A stretch of DNA of 64,000 nucleotides from contig JADJEE010000002.1 in NCBI GenBank assembly GCA_016709225.1, positions 992,001-1,056,000 on the forward strand. The letters are read 5' to 3'. Both the position numbers and the translations under genes were made by a program. The notes under the pieces are model-generated. The model searched no databases. It was given only the letters and a program-made list of their open reading frames with translations, and was not told the origin of the DNA. Within the stretch, counting starts at the first letter, position 1. Every line of letters starts with the position of its first letter. Shown piece after piece: positions 17,998 to 25,702 of this stretch. The stretch comes from Deltaproteobacteria bacterium. GTDB taxonomy: Bacteria > Myxococcota_A > Polyangia > Nannocystales > Nannocystaceae.

Positions 17998-18855
17998 TCA
18001 GAAGCCGGAGGCCCACTGGGGCCGACCATCGATCGTCGCGATGGTGACGCAGTACGAGTCGTAGCGTCCGTGGGTGTGGCCAGAGATGTCGCATCGCTCG
18101 GCGTGCAGGATGTCGATCGTGACGATCGCGTGGCTGGCGAGGCAGTCCCGGTCGATCTCCCAGCGGGCTTCGTAGTCGACGTAGACGCGGATGTCACCGG
18201 CACCGGACCGGTACGACGCCTGGTCGAGGACGGTGTGGGCGCGGCCGGAGGACTCGAACTCGCTGCTGTACGGGGTCCCGCCCGTTCGGAGGTCGTTGAG
18301 GAAGAGGAGGTCGTTCCAGTCGATGTCGTCGGCAGCGACGGGCACGATGTCGATCGAGAGCTCGGTGTCGTCTCTGTTGTTCGTCCCCTCGCAGAGCGTC
18401 GCTGGCAGCAGGAAGGGCTCCGCGGGCTCGGGAACCGGTAGCTCCGCCGGACAGACGACGTGCTGGGAGTTGGCCGTGATGCGGTCGGAAACCCAGGGAG
18501 GGTGGTAGTCGAGCACGAGTGCCTCGGGCTCGGCGACGTCCGAAAGATGCAGACGCACCCAGTCACCTTCTATGAGCAGCAAAGCGCGTGCGTCCGTCAC
18601 GGACACGTTCTCGTCGCCCGACGTCGACTGGAACCGACCCTGGAACGCGTAGCCATGCAGCGGACTCATGAACTCGTCGAGCCGTTCTTGCGCATGCTTC
18701 ACGGCCGCATCGACGAGGTCGTCCTCGAGCCCATCGGGATGAGTGAGCTCGAGCTGTGGTGGATCAGTGCATACCGGGACGTCCACCGCGGCGCCGCAGC
18801 CCGTGAGCGCGGCTACCACGACCCATACGGCCATGCCGCTTCGTGCACCTACCAC
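17998..18855 (-). CDS. Putative lipoprotein
   Basis: A 285-aa protein with an N-terminal hydrophobic segment and lipobox (VVAALTGC). The mature part holds at least seven Cys (for example VVCPAEL, ATLCEGT, RDCLASH, AERCDIS) and mostly beta-type sequence, and resembles other surface lipoproteins of this genome in its linker-free form. No domain recognised. It is the first gene inside the left border of the ssrA island, with a normal GC-rich composition, so it may be older chromosomal material carried in the island. Confidence 0.65.
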   Translation of the reverse strand: MVGARSGMAVWVVVAALTGCGAAVDVPVCTDPPQLELTHPDGLEDDLVDAAVKHAQERLDEFMSPLHGYAFQGRFQSTSGDENVSVTDARALLLIEGDWVRLHLSDVAEPEALVLDYHPPWVSDRITANSQHVVCPAELPVPEPAEPFLLPATLCEGTNNRDDTELSIDIVPVAADDIDWNDLLFLNDLRTGGTPYSSEFESSGRAHTVLDQASYRSGAGDIRVYVDYEARWEIDRDCLASHAIVTIDILHAERCDISGHTHGRYDSYCVTIATIDGRPQWASGF

Positions 18856-18879
18856 GCTGTCAGCGTAGCACGGGCTGAC

Positions 18880-19460
18880 TGTCGGTTGATCAGCGACAAC
18901 TACTTCTGCCGGTCAACGACGACTAGATTTGCCGGTCCGTCGGCGATGCGGACGGCGCGGGAGGTGGCCTGGGCAAGCGCCCCGGCATGATGCTGGATCG
19001 GCCCCAGAACGGGGTCGAGATGGTCACCGACGCGCAGGTCCGCTTGCTGAGGAGGAAGCGGATGGAAGGCAAGACACAGGCAGCAGCGGCAGCGGCGGCG
19101 GGCATGAGCGAGCGGAGCGCGCGGACGTGGGAGACGGGCGCGTTGCCGTCGCAGACGAAGCGCGATCGAGATTGGCGGACGCGCGAGGATCCGTTCGCGG
19201 AGGTGTGGTCGACGGAGGTCGTGCCGCTGCTCGAGGCGGATCTCGACGGCGGGCTCGAGGCGAAGACGGTCTTCGCCGAGCTGCAGCGACGACACCCCGG
19301 CAAGTTCGACGCGGGGCAGCTGCGCACGCTGCAGCGACGGTTCCGCGACTGGCGTGCGGAGCACGGTCCGGCGAAGGAGGTGTTCTTCCCGCAGACGCAT
19401 CGGCCCGGTCGCATGGGCGCGCTCGACTTCACGCACGCGACGGAGTTCGGCGCGCTGCGT
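18880..19460 (+). mobile_element. IS21-family remnant (left end plus truncated istA)
   Basis: From TGTCGGTTGATC at 18880 the sequence shows repeated end motifs (CGGTTGATCAGCGAC, then CCGGTCAACGACGAC about 26 nt later, then CCGGT), typical of IS21 termini. An istA frame starts at ATG 19020: VTDAQVRLLRRKRMEGKTQ (helix-turn-helix), REDPFAEVW, LRTLQRRFRDWR, and PGRMGALDFTHATEFG where the catalytic domain begins. It breaks off at about 150 residues. The rest of istA, istB and the right end are missing. On the minus strand just beyond (to 19568) a short frame reading STVGDIRACLEALREAD may be a gene cut by this element. The next 160 nt hold nothing recognised. Confidence 0.7.
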
Positions 19461-19727
19461 TCGCGGGGCGGCGTCGAGCAGGCGATCGGCCTCACGGAGC
19501 GCCTCGAGGCACGCGCGAATGTCTCCGACGGTGGACCGGAAGGGATCGGGTTGCACGGGGGGCTGCATCTGTCGAGAAGCGGTCGATTGGGGTCGGCGGG
19601 TGGATCGCGTGGGCTCGGGAGCGGGCGATGTGGGGATCGGGCGATCGTACCCCCGCCGAGACGACGACGACGCCGCAGGGGCACCGCGGCGCCGTCGTGT
19701 TCACGGCGTCGCACCGGGGGGTGCGGG

Positions 19728-20606
19728 TCAGCTCGGGGTCGCCGCAGGATCGGTGGTGGTGGTGTCGGTCGCCGTGGTCGGTGTCGATCCGGCGTTGGCC
19801 GCGGCGCGGCGGCGGGCGGCGCTGCGGCGGCGGCGTTCGTAGGCGCTGGTCACCTGCCGCACGATGTCGTCGTGCTCGCGGAAGACGTAGCGCGCCGCAG
19901 CGCGCACGCGCGAGATCTTCGCCATCAGCAACATCGTGAGGCGATTGCGTCGCTCGAGCTGACGCGCGCCCTCGTCGGCATGACCGGCGATGCGCCCAGC
20001 CGAGCGCTCGCGCAGCGCCGCGACCAGCTTCGGCGCCTCGGCGATCAGATCGTGGTCGAACCCGCCGACCTCGCCCAGCTCGTCGGCGTACTCCGCCGCC
20101 AGCGCGCCGTAGTCCGCCAGCTCGCTCGCGAGCGCATCCTCGCTGTCGGGCTCGTCGCGATGGGCATCGACGACCGCCTGCAGCTTGGCCGCGCGCTCGT
20201 CGTCGACGCCGTCGTCGAACACCCACTCGAGCGCCGCCGACAGCTCGTCGACCACGAACGACGCCCGCTGCACCACCTGATCATCGGGCGGCGGCACCGC
20301 GAGCAGATAGGCCGTCTGCGCCTGCTGCACGAGCGCCTGCAGCTGCAGGATCTCCGTGCCGATAGAGCGCGCCAGGTGCTTGCTGCCCGCATCCTCGAGC
20401 CCCGGCCGCGCGACCGCACCGTTCTTGCCGCCGGCCTCGCGCTTCCAGTAGTGCTCGACGAACCGCGCCACATCCACCGCCTCGCCGAGCAGCACGTGCA
20501 GCGGCACCGGCATCGCGAACGCCCGCGGGTCGAGGGCGGAAGCCTCGGCGACGAGCTTCGCGACGAGGTTCTTGGCCGCGTTGGAGTTGGAGGAGGAGGT
20601 GGTCAC
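19728..20606 (-). CDS. Hypothetical helical protein
   Basis: A 292-aa protein, GTG start at 20606. It is almost entirely helical with heptad-like Ala/Leu/Glu patterns (LVAKLVAEASAL, IGTEILQLQALVQQAQTAYLL, RQLERRNRLTMLLMAKISRVRAAARYV). It ends in a basic stretch RRRRSAARRRAAAN and a Thr/Ala-rich tail. No signal peptide or catalytic motif is visible. I do not recognise the family. In-frame open sequence continues upstream through the C-rich repeat, but the coding-like pattern starts at the GTG. Confidence 0.6.
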   Translation of the reverse strand: MTTSSSNSNAAKNLVAKLVAEASALDPRAFAMPVPLHVLLGEAVDVARFVEHYWKREAGGKNGAVARPGLEDAGSKHLARSIGTEILQLQALVQQAQTAYLLAVPPPDDQVVQRASFVVDELSAALEWVFDDGVDDERAAKLQAVVDAHRDEPDSEDALASELADYGALAAEYADELGEVGGFDHDLIAEAPKLVAALRERSAGRIAGHADEGARQLERRNRLTMLLMAKISRVRAAARYVFREHDDIVRQVTSAYERRRRSAARRRAAANAGSTPTTATDTTTTDPAATPS

Positions 20607-20680
20607 GATGAGTCGCTTTCTGCGGGCGAGTCGGTCGGCCGCATGGGCGCTGTCGGTCGTGAGCGGGGTGGTGTTGCAGC

Positions 20681-20786
20681 GGGGGGATGGGGGGTGGGAG
20701 CAGGACGGGGGGGTTGGGGGGCGGGTGTCCTGCGGGGGGTGGGGGGTGTCCTGGGGGGGATGGGGGGTGTCCTGCGGGGAGCCGAC
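20681..20786. repeat. G-rich tract with three 21-bp tandem repeats
   Basis: The plus strand carries runs of five to seven G. On the minus strand a unit close to CAGGACACCCCCCACCCCCC repeats three times at 21-bp spacing (it would encode QDTPHPP if translated). The surrounding intergenic region 20607-20998 contains no other gene. Strong G-quadruplex potential on the plus strand is inferred from the run lengths. Confidence 0.75.
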
Positions 20787-20998
20787 ACGTTCACTCAATC
20801 GCGAACGGGGCTGCGTGCTCCCACGGCCGATTGCTTGGGCGCGGTCGACCGCGGTCGGTGGCCACGCCGAGCACAATGCAACGCCCGGTCGCGCGGGCCT
20901 CTCAGTCGCGACTCATCCTCAGCGGAGCCGAGGAAGCCTCCGGCGCGGAAGCACCCGAAGCACCCCAGATGTGGAGGTGCCCGCATCTACCGCAGATG

Positions 20999-21231
20999 TC
21001 AGTCGACGGCCGCATCATCGCTGTTCTCGGGATGTTCGGCGGATGGGAAGTGGCGCGCGAGGAGTCGCTTGACAATGGACACGTAGTCTTCGCTGATGCT
21101 CCACGCTCGGTAGGCGGCGATCCAGCGGCGCCGATCGGGAGGTACGGCCGCCTTGAACTCCGCAACGTAGCTCGCGGAGAACGGGGAGCGCACGAGAACG
21201 GTGCGGTCGCCATCGCCGCAGGCCATCTCGG
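20999..21231 (-). pseudogene. 3' part of a gene interrupted by IS3 copy 1
   Basis: A 75-codon frame beginning MACGDGDRTVLVRSPFS. It contains a small recognisable pattern, VLVRSPFSASYVAEFKAAVP followed by RRRWIAAYRAWSIS and VKRLLARHF. This is the strand-helix-(R)W-strand-helix layout of a small HARP-like domain found in many short bacterial proteins. Removing the IS and one copy of the 5-bp target repeat joins it in frame to the fragment at 22751-23098 (...KLTYFEP + E/A + MACGD...). It is therefore the C-terminal part of one protein of about 191 aa and not an independent gene, though the ATG at 21226 could still start a product. Confidence 0.7.
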
Positions 21232-21295
21232 CCCCCTGTGCCAACGAGGGATGAGACACTGCCGAGCCGGAATTTACTGAGGGGCGCGAGGGACC

Positions 21296-21702
21296 ATGTA
21301 CGAGATGACATCGAGCGCGAACCCACGGAAGGTCGAGACGGAGACCCGAGAGAGAGCGCATCGGCGGCGCTTCACGAAGGAGTACAAGCTGCGCGTGCTG
21401 CAGGATGCCGACGCCTGCACGAAGCCGGGCGAAGTGGGCGCACTGCTGCGGCGAGAGGGCCTGTACTCGTCGCACCTCACGAGCTGGCGCGGGCAGAGGC
21501 TCGAGGGTACGTTGAAGGCGTTGGAGCGCAAACGCGGACCCAAGCCGAAGCAGACGGCGGAGCAGGCCGAGCTGGAGAAGCTGCGGCGTGACAACGAGCG
21601 CCTGCGCGAGAAGCTGCGCAAGGCCGAGAAGATCATCGAGGTCCAAAAAAACTCTCGGAGGTGTTGGGGCTGGACAGCGACGACACCGAGGAGCCGACGT
21701 GA
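21296..21702 (+). CDS. IS3-family transposase OrfA (needs a -1 slip)
   Basis: The DNA-binding subunit of the transposase. The protein begins MYEMTSSANPRKVE and has the HTH_Tnp_1-type region RRRFTKEYKLRVLQDADACTKPGEVGALLRREGLYSSHLTSWR, then a leucine-zipper-like helix LEKLRRDNERLREKLRKAEKIIEVQK. At 21645-21651 there is a run of seven A. Continuing in the same frame leads into unrelated sequence. Slipping back one base gives KLSEVLGLDSDDTEEPT and a TGA that overlaps the GTG of orfB. I therefore give the -1 product as the natural OrfA. Initiation could also be at the ATG 9 nt downstream. Confidence 0.75.
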
Positions 21703-22712
21703 AGGCAGCGGTCGACGAACTCGCGGGCCAGCTCGGCGTGGCGGTCGCCTGCGAGGCGCTCGGCGTGCCGCGGAGCACTGCGTACCGCTGGCGGCAGCCG
21801 GCCCTGCATGGCCCCCGCCGACCACGTCGACGACCTTCACGCGCGCTCTCCGAAACCGAGCGGACCAACGTGCTCGAGGTGCTGCACTCCGAGCGCTTCG
21901 TCGACAAGGCGCCGGCGACCGTGCACGCCACGTTGCTCGACGAGCAGCACTACCTCTGCCATCCCCGCACGATGTATCGGATTCTGGCGCTGCAGGACGA
22001 GATCCGCGAGCGCCGCGATCAAGCCCGGCACCCAAAGTACGCGCGACCTGAACTGATCGCCACGGCACCCAACCAGGTCTGGACGTGGGACGTGACGTGG
22101 CTGCGCGGCCCGGTGAAGTACACCTACTACCCGCTGTACGTGATCATCGATCTCTTCAGCCGCTACAACCCGGGCTGGATGCTCGCCCACGAGGAGAGCG
22201 GCGAGCTCGCGGCGAAGCTGATCCGCGAGGCGTGCAACCGCCACGGGATCGAACCGGGCACGCTCAAGCTGCACGCCGACCGCGGGCCCGTGCCCAGGGG
22301 CAAGACTGTGAAGCAGCTGCTGCGCGACCTCGAGATCACGGCGTCGTTCAGCCGACCGCGCGTCAGCAACGACAACCCGCACTCCGAGTCCGAGTTCCAC
22401 ACCCTCAAGTCGCACCCAGATTTCCCGGAGCGTTTCGAGAGCTTTGACCACGCGCGCGACTTCTGCCGGCGCTTCTTCGCCTGGTACAACGACGAGCACC
22501 GGCACTCCGGCATCGCTCGCCTCACTCCCGCCGACGTCTTCTTCGGACGCGCCGCCGAGGTCCTCAGCCAGCGCCAGCTCGTGATGAACGAAGCCTTCGC
22601 GAAGAACCCAGAGCGCTTCGTCGCAGGCCCACCGCAGGTGCCCACGCTCCCCAAGGCAGTCTGGATCAACCCACCCGAGAATCGCTCGGAGATCGAACTC
22701 GGACTTCACTAA
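21699..22712 (+). CDS. IS3-family transposase OrfB (DDE integrase)
   Basis: The catalytic subunit, 337 aa from GTG 21699, which overlaps the OrfA stop. An HTH_21-like segment (LGVAVACEALGVPRSTAYRWR, SERFVDKAPATVHATLLDE) precedes the rve core. The core residues are Asp in TWDVTWL, Asp in LHADRG and Glu in the SESEFHTLK segment, the DDE triad that cuts and joins DNA ends. The C terminus AVWINPP is as in complete relatives, so this copy looks intact and possibly active. Confidence 0.9.
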   Translation: MKAAVDELAGQLGVAVACEALGVPRSTAYRWRQPALHGPRRPRRRPSRALSETERTNVLEVLHSERFVDKAPATVHATLLDEQHYLCHPRTMYRILALQDEIRERRDQARHPKYARPELIATAPNQVWTWDVTWLRGPVKYTYYPLYVIIDLFSRYNPGWMLAHEESGELAAKLIREACNRHGIEPGTLKLHADRGPVPRGKTVKQLLRDLEITASFSRPRVSNDNPHSESEFHTLKSHPDFPERFESFDHARDFCRRFFAWYNDEHRHSGIARLTPADVFFGRAAEVLSQRQLVMNEAFAKNPERFVAGPPQVPTLPKAVWINPPENRSEIELGLH

Positions 22713-22750
22713 ACTCTCAACCCAAAAATCTCATTCTCGTTGACACATGC

Positions 22751-23098
22751 CGCGGGCTCGAAGTACGTCAGCTTGCCGATCTCCTGCTTGTACGCAGTGA
22801 GATACCTCAACAGTTCCCGAATACTGCCGCTCAGCGTTGCAATAGACTCACTGCGGGACAACGTCCGCAGCACGAGCCTCGACGTTCCACTGCAGCCGTC
22901 GAAGGTATGGCGCCCCGCGTAGTATGCGAACACGAGGTCCCGCAGCTCCTCGTCATCGAGGTTGGAAAGCAGCTGTACAATGTGCATGCGCGCGAGGAAC
23001 TGCGCCTCGTCTGGCGCATCCGAAGGACTCGCAGGTTGCCGACGAGCAGACGCAAGGATTCGGTCGATCGTCTCGGTGATATCCGGATCACGAGCCAT
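22751..23098 (-). pseudogene. 5' part of the gene interrupted by IS3 copy 1
   Basis: The N-terminal 115 codons of a protein starting MARDPDITETIDRILASARR, helical and acidic (IVQLLSNLDDEELRDLVFAYY), reading up to KLTYFEP. The frame then runs 14 codons into the IS end and stops at 22709. With the IS and target repeat removed, it continues directly into the 75 codons at 20999-21226. The family is not recognised. The DEELRDLVFAYYAGRHTF segment resembles helical regions of small phage or island proteins but is not diagnostic. Confidence 0.7.
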
Positions 23099-23812
23099 GA
23101 CCGCTCAAGGTGTCAGAAGAACCTGGCGTGCGCAACTCGGCCCTCGACCGCCGACAAGAGGGCGTTGAACCGGTTGGAGTGATCTCCGGCACCGTCCTCA
23201 GCCCGGCCAATCCCACGAGGCGAGGAACTCTTCCGTACGGCATCTCCGGACCGCCACGCGTTCTCGCGATCAGCAAGAGTGGCGACGAGACCGACGACAT
23301 CGCCGCTGAGGTCGCTGGTCGGGAAGGGATGTTCTCGAGCGTGTCATGGCGCTCGGCATCGCGGATCGCGGGAGGCCCCGGGAGGCCCCCAGTCGTCGAG
23401 AACGAACACCTCCGCGAGAGCTATCCCGATCAAGCGGCGCGCAGAGCCGCCGTCGGCGGGACCGGGCGCGGGCTGGTCGGCGAAGCCCACAGCGACGATC
23501 CGGTCAGGCCGCGTTTCGAGGCCGGCGTCGAGATCTCGTCGCCGACCGGGGCAGCCAGTCGCGCACCTGGCCCGGATGCTGAGCGCTCGTCATCGCCCCC
23601 GCTGTCGATCGGTTGGCCGAGCTGTGCACAGGGACGGCCCCGACAGTGCCCGCGACAGGTGTCGGCGCCGTGCCGAACGCCCGGGCGGCTGGGGTAACCT
23701 CGCCGCGCGCAACATGCGGTGGCGCCCCCGAGGGCCCGGTCCGTGTGCTGCCTTGAACTGCCCGCGCCTCGAGCCTGCCCGCAGTGCTTCGGGCCCACTG
23801 CGCTACCGCCAG
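23099..23812. other. Long intergenic stretch before hsdM
   Basis: About 700 bases between the interrupted gene and hsdM. Open frames exist on both strands (the longest near 23110-23697, plus strand) but show only low-complexity Arg/Ser/Pro content and no start signal, so I do not call them. The hsdM promoter must lie here. I see nothing else recognisable. Confidence 0.5.
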
Positions 23813-25702
23813 ATGTCCACGTCACGCAAGAAACTCCGCACCAAGCTCCTCGAACTGGTCCCCGCCGATGGGACGAGCATCGGCAATGGCCGCCTGCGAC
23901 AGGCGCTCGGCGAGGCGCTCGGGCACGAGGTCGACGCCGACACGTACGCGGAGGTCCGCGATGCGTTGGTGGGAGACGGGGTGCTGCTCAAGGGGCAAGG
24001 TCGAGGTGGATCCGTGCGCCTGGCGGAGGGCGGCGAGGACGAAGACGAGGACGAGGACGTCGAGTACGAGGCCACAGAACCGCTCGTGCTGGAGAGCCCG
24101 GAGCCGAAGCGGCCGCGGGCCAAGAAGGCAGCGGAGCACGGCACGGGCGCGTCGTCGTCGGGGGCAAATCTGGGCTTCGAGGCGAAGCTGTGGCAGGCGG
24201 CGGACAAGCTGCGCAACAACATGGACGCGGCCGAGTACAAGCACGTCGTGCTGGGGCTGATCTTCCTGAAGTACATCTCGGACGCGTTCGAGGAGAAGCA
24301 CGCGGCGTTGGAGGCCGACAAGAAGTCGGGCGCCGACCCCGAGGACCCCGACGAGTACCGGGCCGACAACATCTTCTGGGTGGCGAAGGACGCCCGGTGG
24401 ACGCAGCTGCAGGGCAAGGCGAAGCAGCCGACGATCGGCAAGCTGCTCGACGACGCGATGGTGGCGATCGAGCGCGAGAACCCGACCCTGAAGGGGGTGC
24501 TGCCGAAGGACTACGCCCGGCCGGCGCTCGACAAGCAGCGGCTGGGTGAGCTCATCGATCTCATCGGTACGATCGGACTGGGGGACAAGGAGAACCGCTC
24601 ACGCGACGTGCTCGGGCGGGTGTACGAGTACTTCCTCGGGCAGTTCGCGTCGGCCGAGGGGAAGAAGGGCGGGCAGTTCTACACGCCGCAATGCGTGGTC
24701 CGGGTGCTGGTCGAGATGCTGGCGCCGTACAAGGGGCGGGTGTTCGATCCGTGCTGCGGTTCGGGCGGGATGTTCGTGCAGAGCGAGAAGTTCGTGGAGG
24801 CGCACGGCGGCCGCATCGGCGACGTGAGCATCTACGGGCAGGAGAGCAACCACACGACGTGGCGGTTGGCGAAGCTGAACCTGGCGATCCGGGGGATCGA
24901 CGCGAACATCGCGTGGCACGAGGCGGGGTCGTTCCACCACGACATGCACCGGGATCTGAAGGCGGACTACGTGATCGCGAACCCGCCGTTCAACGACAGC
25001 GACTGGGGTGGGGACCGGCTGCGGGAGGACGTGCGCTGGAAGTACGGGGTGCCGCCCGCGGGGAACGCGAACTTCGCGTGGGTGCAGCACTTCCTGCATC
25101 ATCTGGCGCCGACTGGCATCGCGGGCTTCGTGCTCGCGAATGGGAGCATGTCGTCGCAGCAGTCGGGGGAGGGCGAGATCCGCGAGGCGCTGGTCGAGGG
25201 CGACATGGTCGACTGCATGGTCGCGCTGCCGGGGCAGCTGTTCTACTCGACGCAGATCCCGGTGTGCCTGTGGTTCCTGGCGCGGGACAAGAAGAACGGG
25301 CTGGGCGGGCGCGGGAAGAAGATGCGGGACCGGCGTGGGGAGACACTGTTCGTGGATGCACGGAAGATGGGGTCGATGGTCGACCGCGTGCATCGGGAGC
25401 TGACGGCGGAGGACATCGGGCGAATCGCCGGGACGTATCACGCTTGGCGCGGGGATGCCGGCGGCGGGTATGCGGATGTTCCGGGGTTTTGTAAGAGTGT
25501 GCGGACGGAGGAGATCGCCGGGCATCAGTTCGTGCTGACGCCGGGGCGGTATGTCGGGGCGGAGGAGGTGGTGGAGGATGCCGAGGGGTTCGAGGTGAAG
25601 ATGAAGCGGTTGGTGGGGGAGCTGGAGGCGCAGTTCGAGGCGGGGGCGCGGTTGGAGAAGGTGATTCGGGGGAACCTGAGGGGGTTGGGGTATGGGCACT
25701 AG
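23813..25702 (+). CDS. hsdM: Type I restriction-modification methyltransferase subunit
   Basis: The 629-aa M subunit of a type I RM enzyme, which with HsdS methylates adenine at the recognition sequence. The N-terminal 70 residues form a winged-helix-like module (KLRTKLLELVPADGTSIGNG... to GRGGSVRLA), followed by an acidic linker (EDEDEDEDVEYEATEP). Then comes the standard HsdM: helical N-domain (LWQAADKLRNNMDAAEYKHV), SAM-binding motif I DPCCGSGGMF near residue 312, and catalytic motif IV NPPF near 390. The extra N-terminal module makes it about 100 residues longer than the usual 500-530. It overlaps hsdS by 11 nt. The start ATG 23813 has no strong ribosome-binding site. Confidence 0.92.
   Translation: MSTSRKKLRTKLLELVPADGTSIGNGRLRQALGEALGHEVDADTYAEVRDALVGDGVLLKGQGRGGSVRLAEGGEDEDEDEDVEYEATEPLVLESPEPKRPRAKKAAEHGTGASSSGANLGFEAKLWQAADKLRNNMDAAEYKHVVLGLIFLKYISDAFEEKHAALEADKKSGADPEDPDEYRADNIFWVAKDARWTQLQGKAKQPTIGKLLDDAMVAIERENPTLKGVLPKDYARPALDKQRLGELIDLIGTIGLGDKENRSRDVLGRVYEYFLGQFASAEGKKGGQFYTPQCVVRVLVEMLAPYKGRVFDPCCGSGGMFVQSEKFVEAHGGRIGDVSIYGQESNHTTWRLAKLNLAIRGIDANIAWHEAGSFHHDMHRDLKADYVIANPPFNDSDWGGDRLREDVRWKYGVPPAGNANFAWVQHFLHHLAPTGIAGFVLANGSMSSQQSGEGEIREALVEGDMVDCMVALPGQLFYSTQIPVCLWFLARDKKNGLGGRGKKMRDRRGETLFVDARKMGSMVDRVHRELTAEDIGRIAGTYHAWRGDAGGGYADVPGFCKSVRTEEIAGHQFVLTPGRYVGAEEVVEDAEGFEVKMKRLVGELEAQFEAGARLEKVIRGNLRGLGYGH

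Larger units (their letters stand above)
21232..22750 (+). mobile_element. IS3-family insertion sequence, copy 1
   Basis: An element of 1,519 bp with imperfect terminal inverted repeats: TGTGCCAACGAGGGATGAGA at the left and TGTGTCAACGAGAATGAGA at the right end read inward. It carries orfA and orfB. The flanking 5 bp are CTCGG (21227-21231) and CGCGG (22751-22755), a target duplication with one later change. The insertion splits a gene in the opposite orientation. A second copy at 34461 differs by one deleted C in the parts I compared. Confidence 0.9.

Noticed and set aside
21296..22051. 251-aa form of OrfA read without a slip at the A7 run
   Set aside because: After the A7 run this frame is unlike any OrfA and is the shadow of orfB; the -1 frame gives the expected ending.
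23110..23697. 195-codon plus-strand frame upstream of hsdM
   Set aside because: Low-complexity Arg/Ser/Pro content, no ribosome-binding site, no family pattern.
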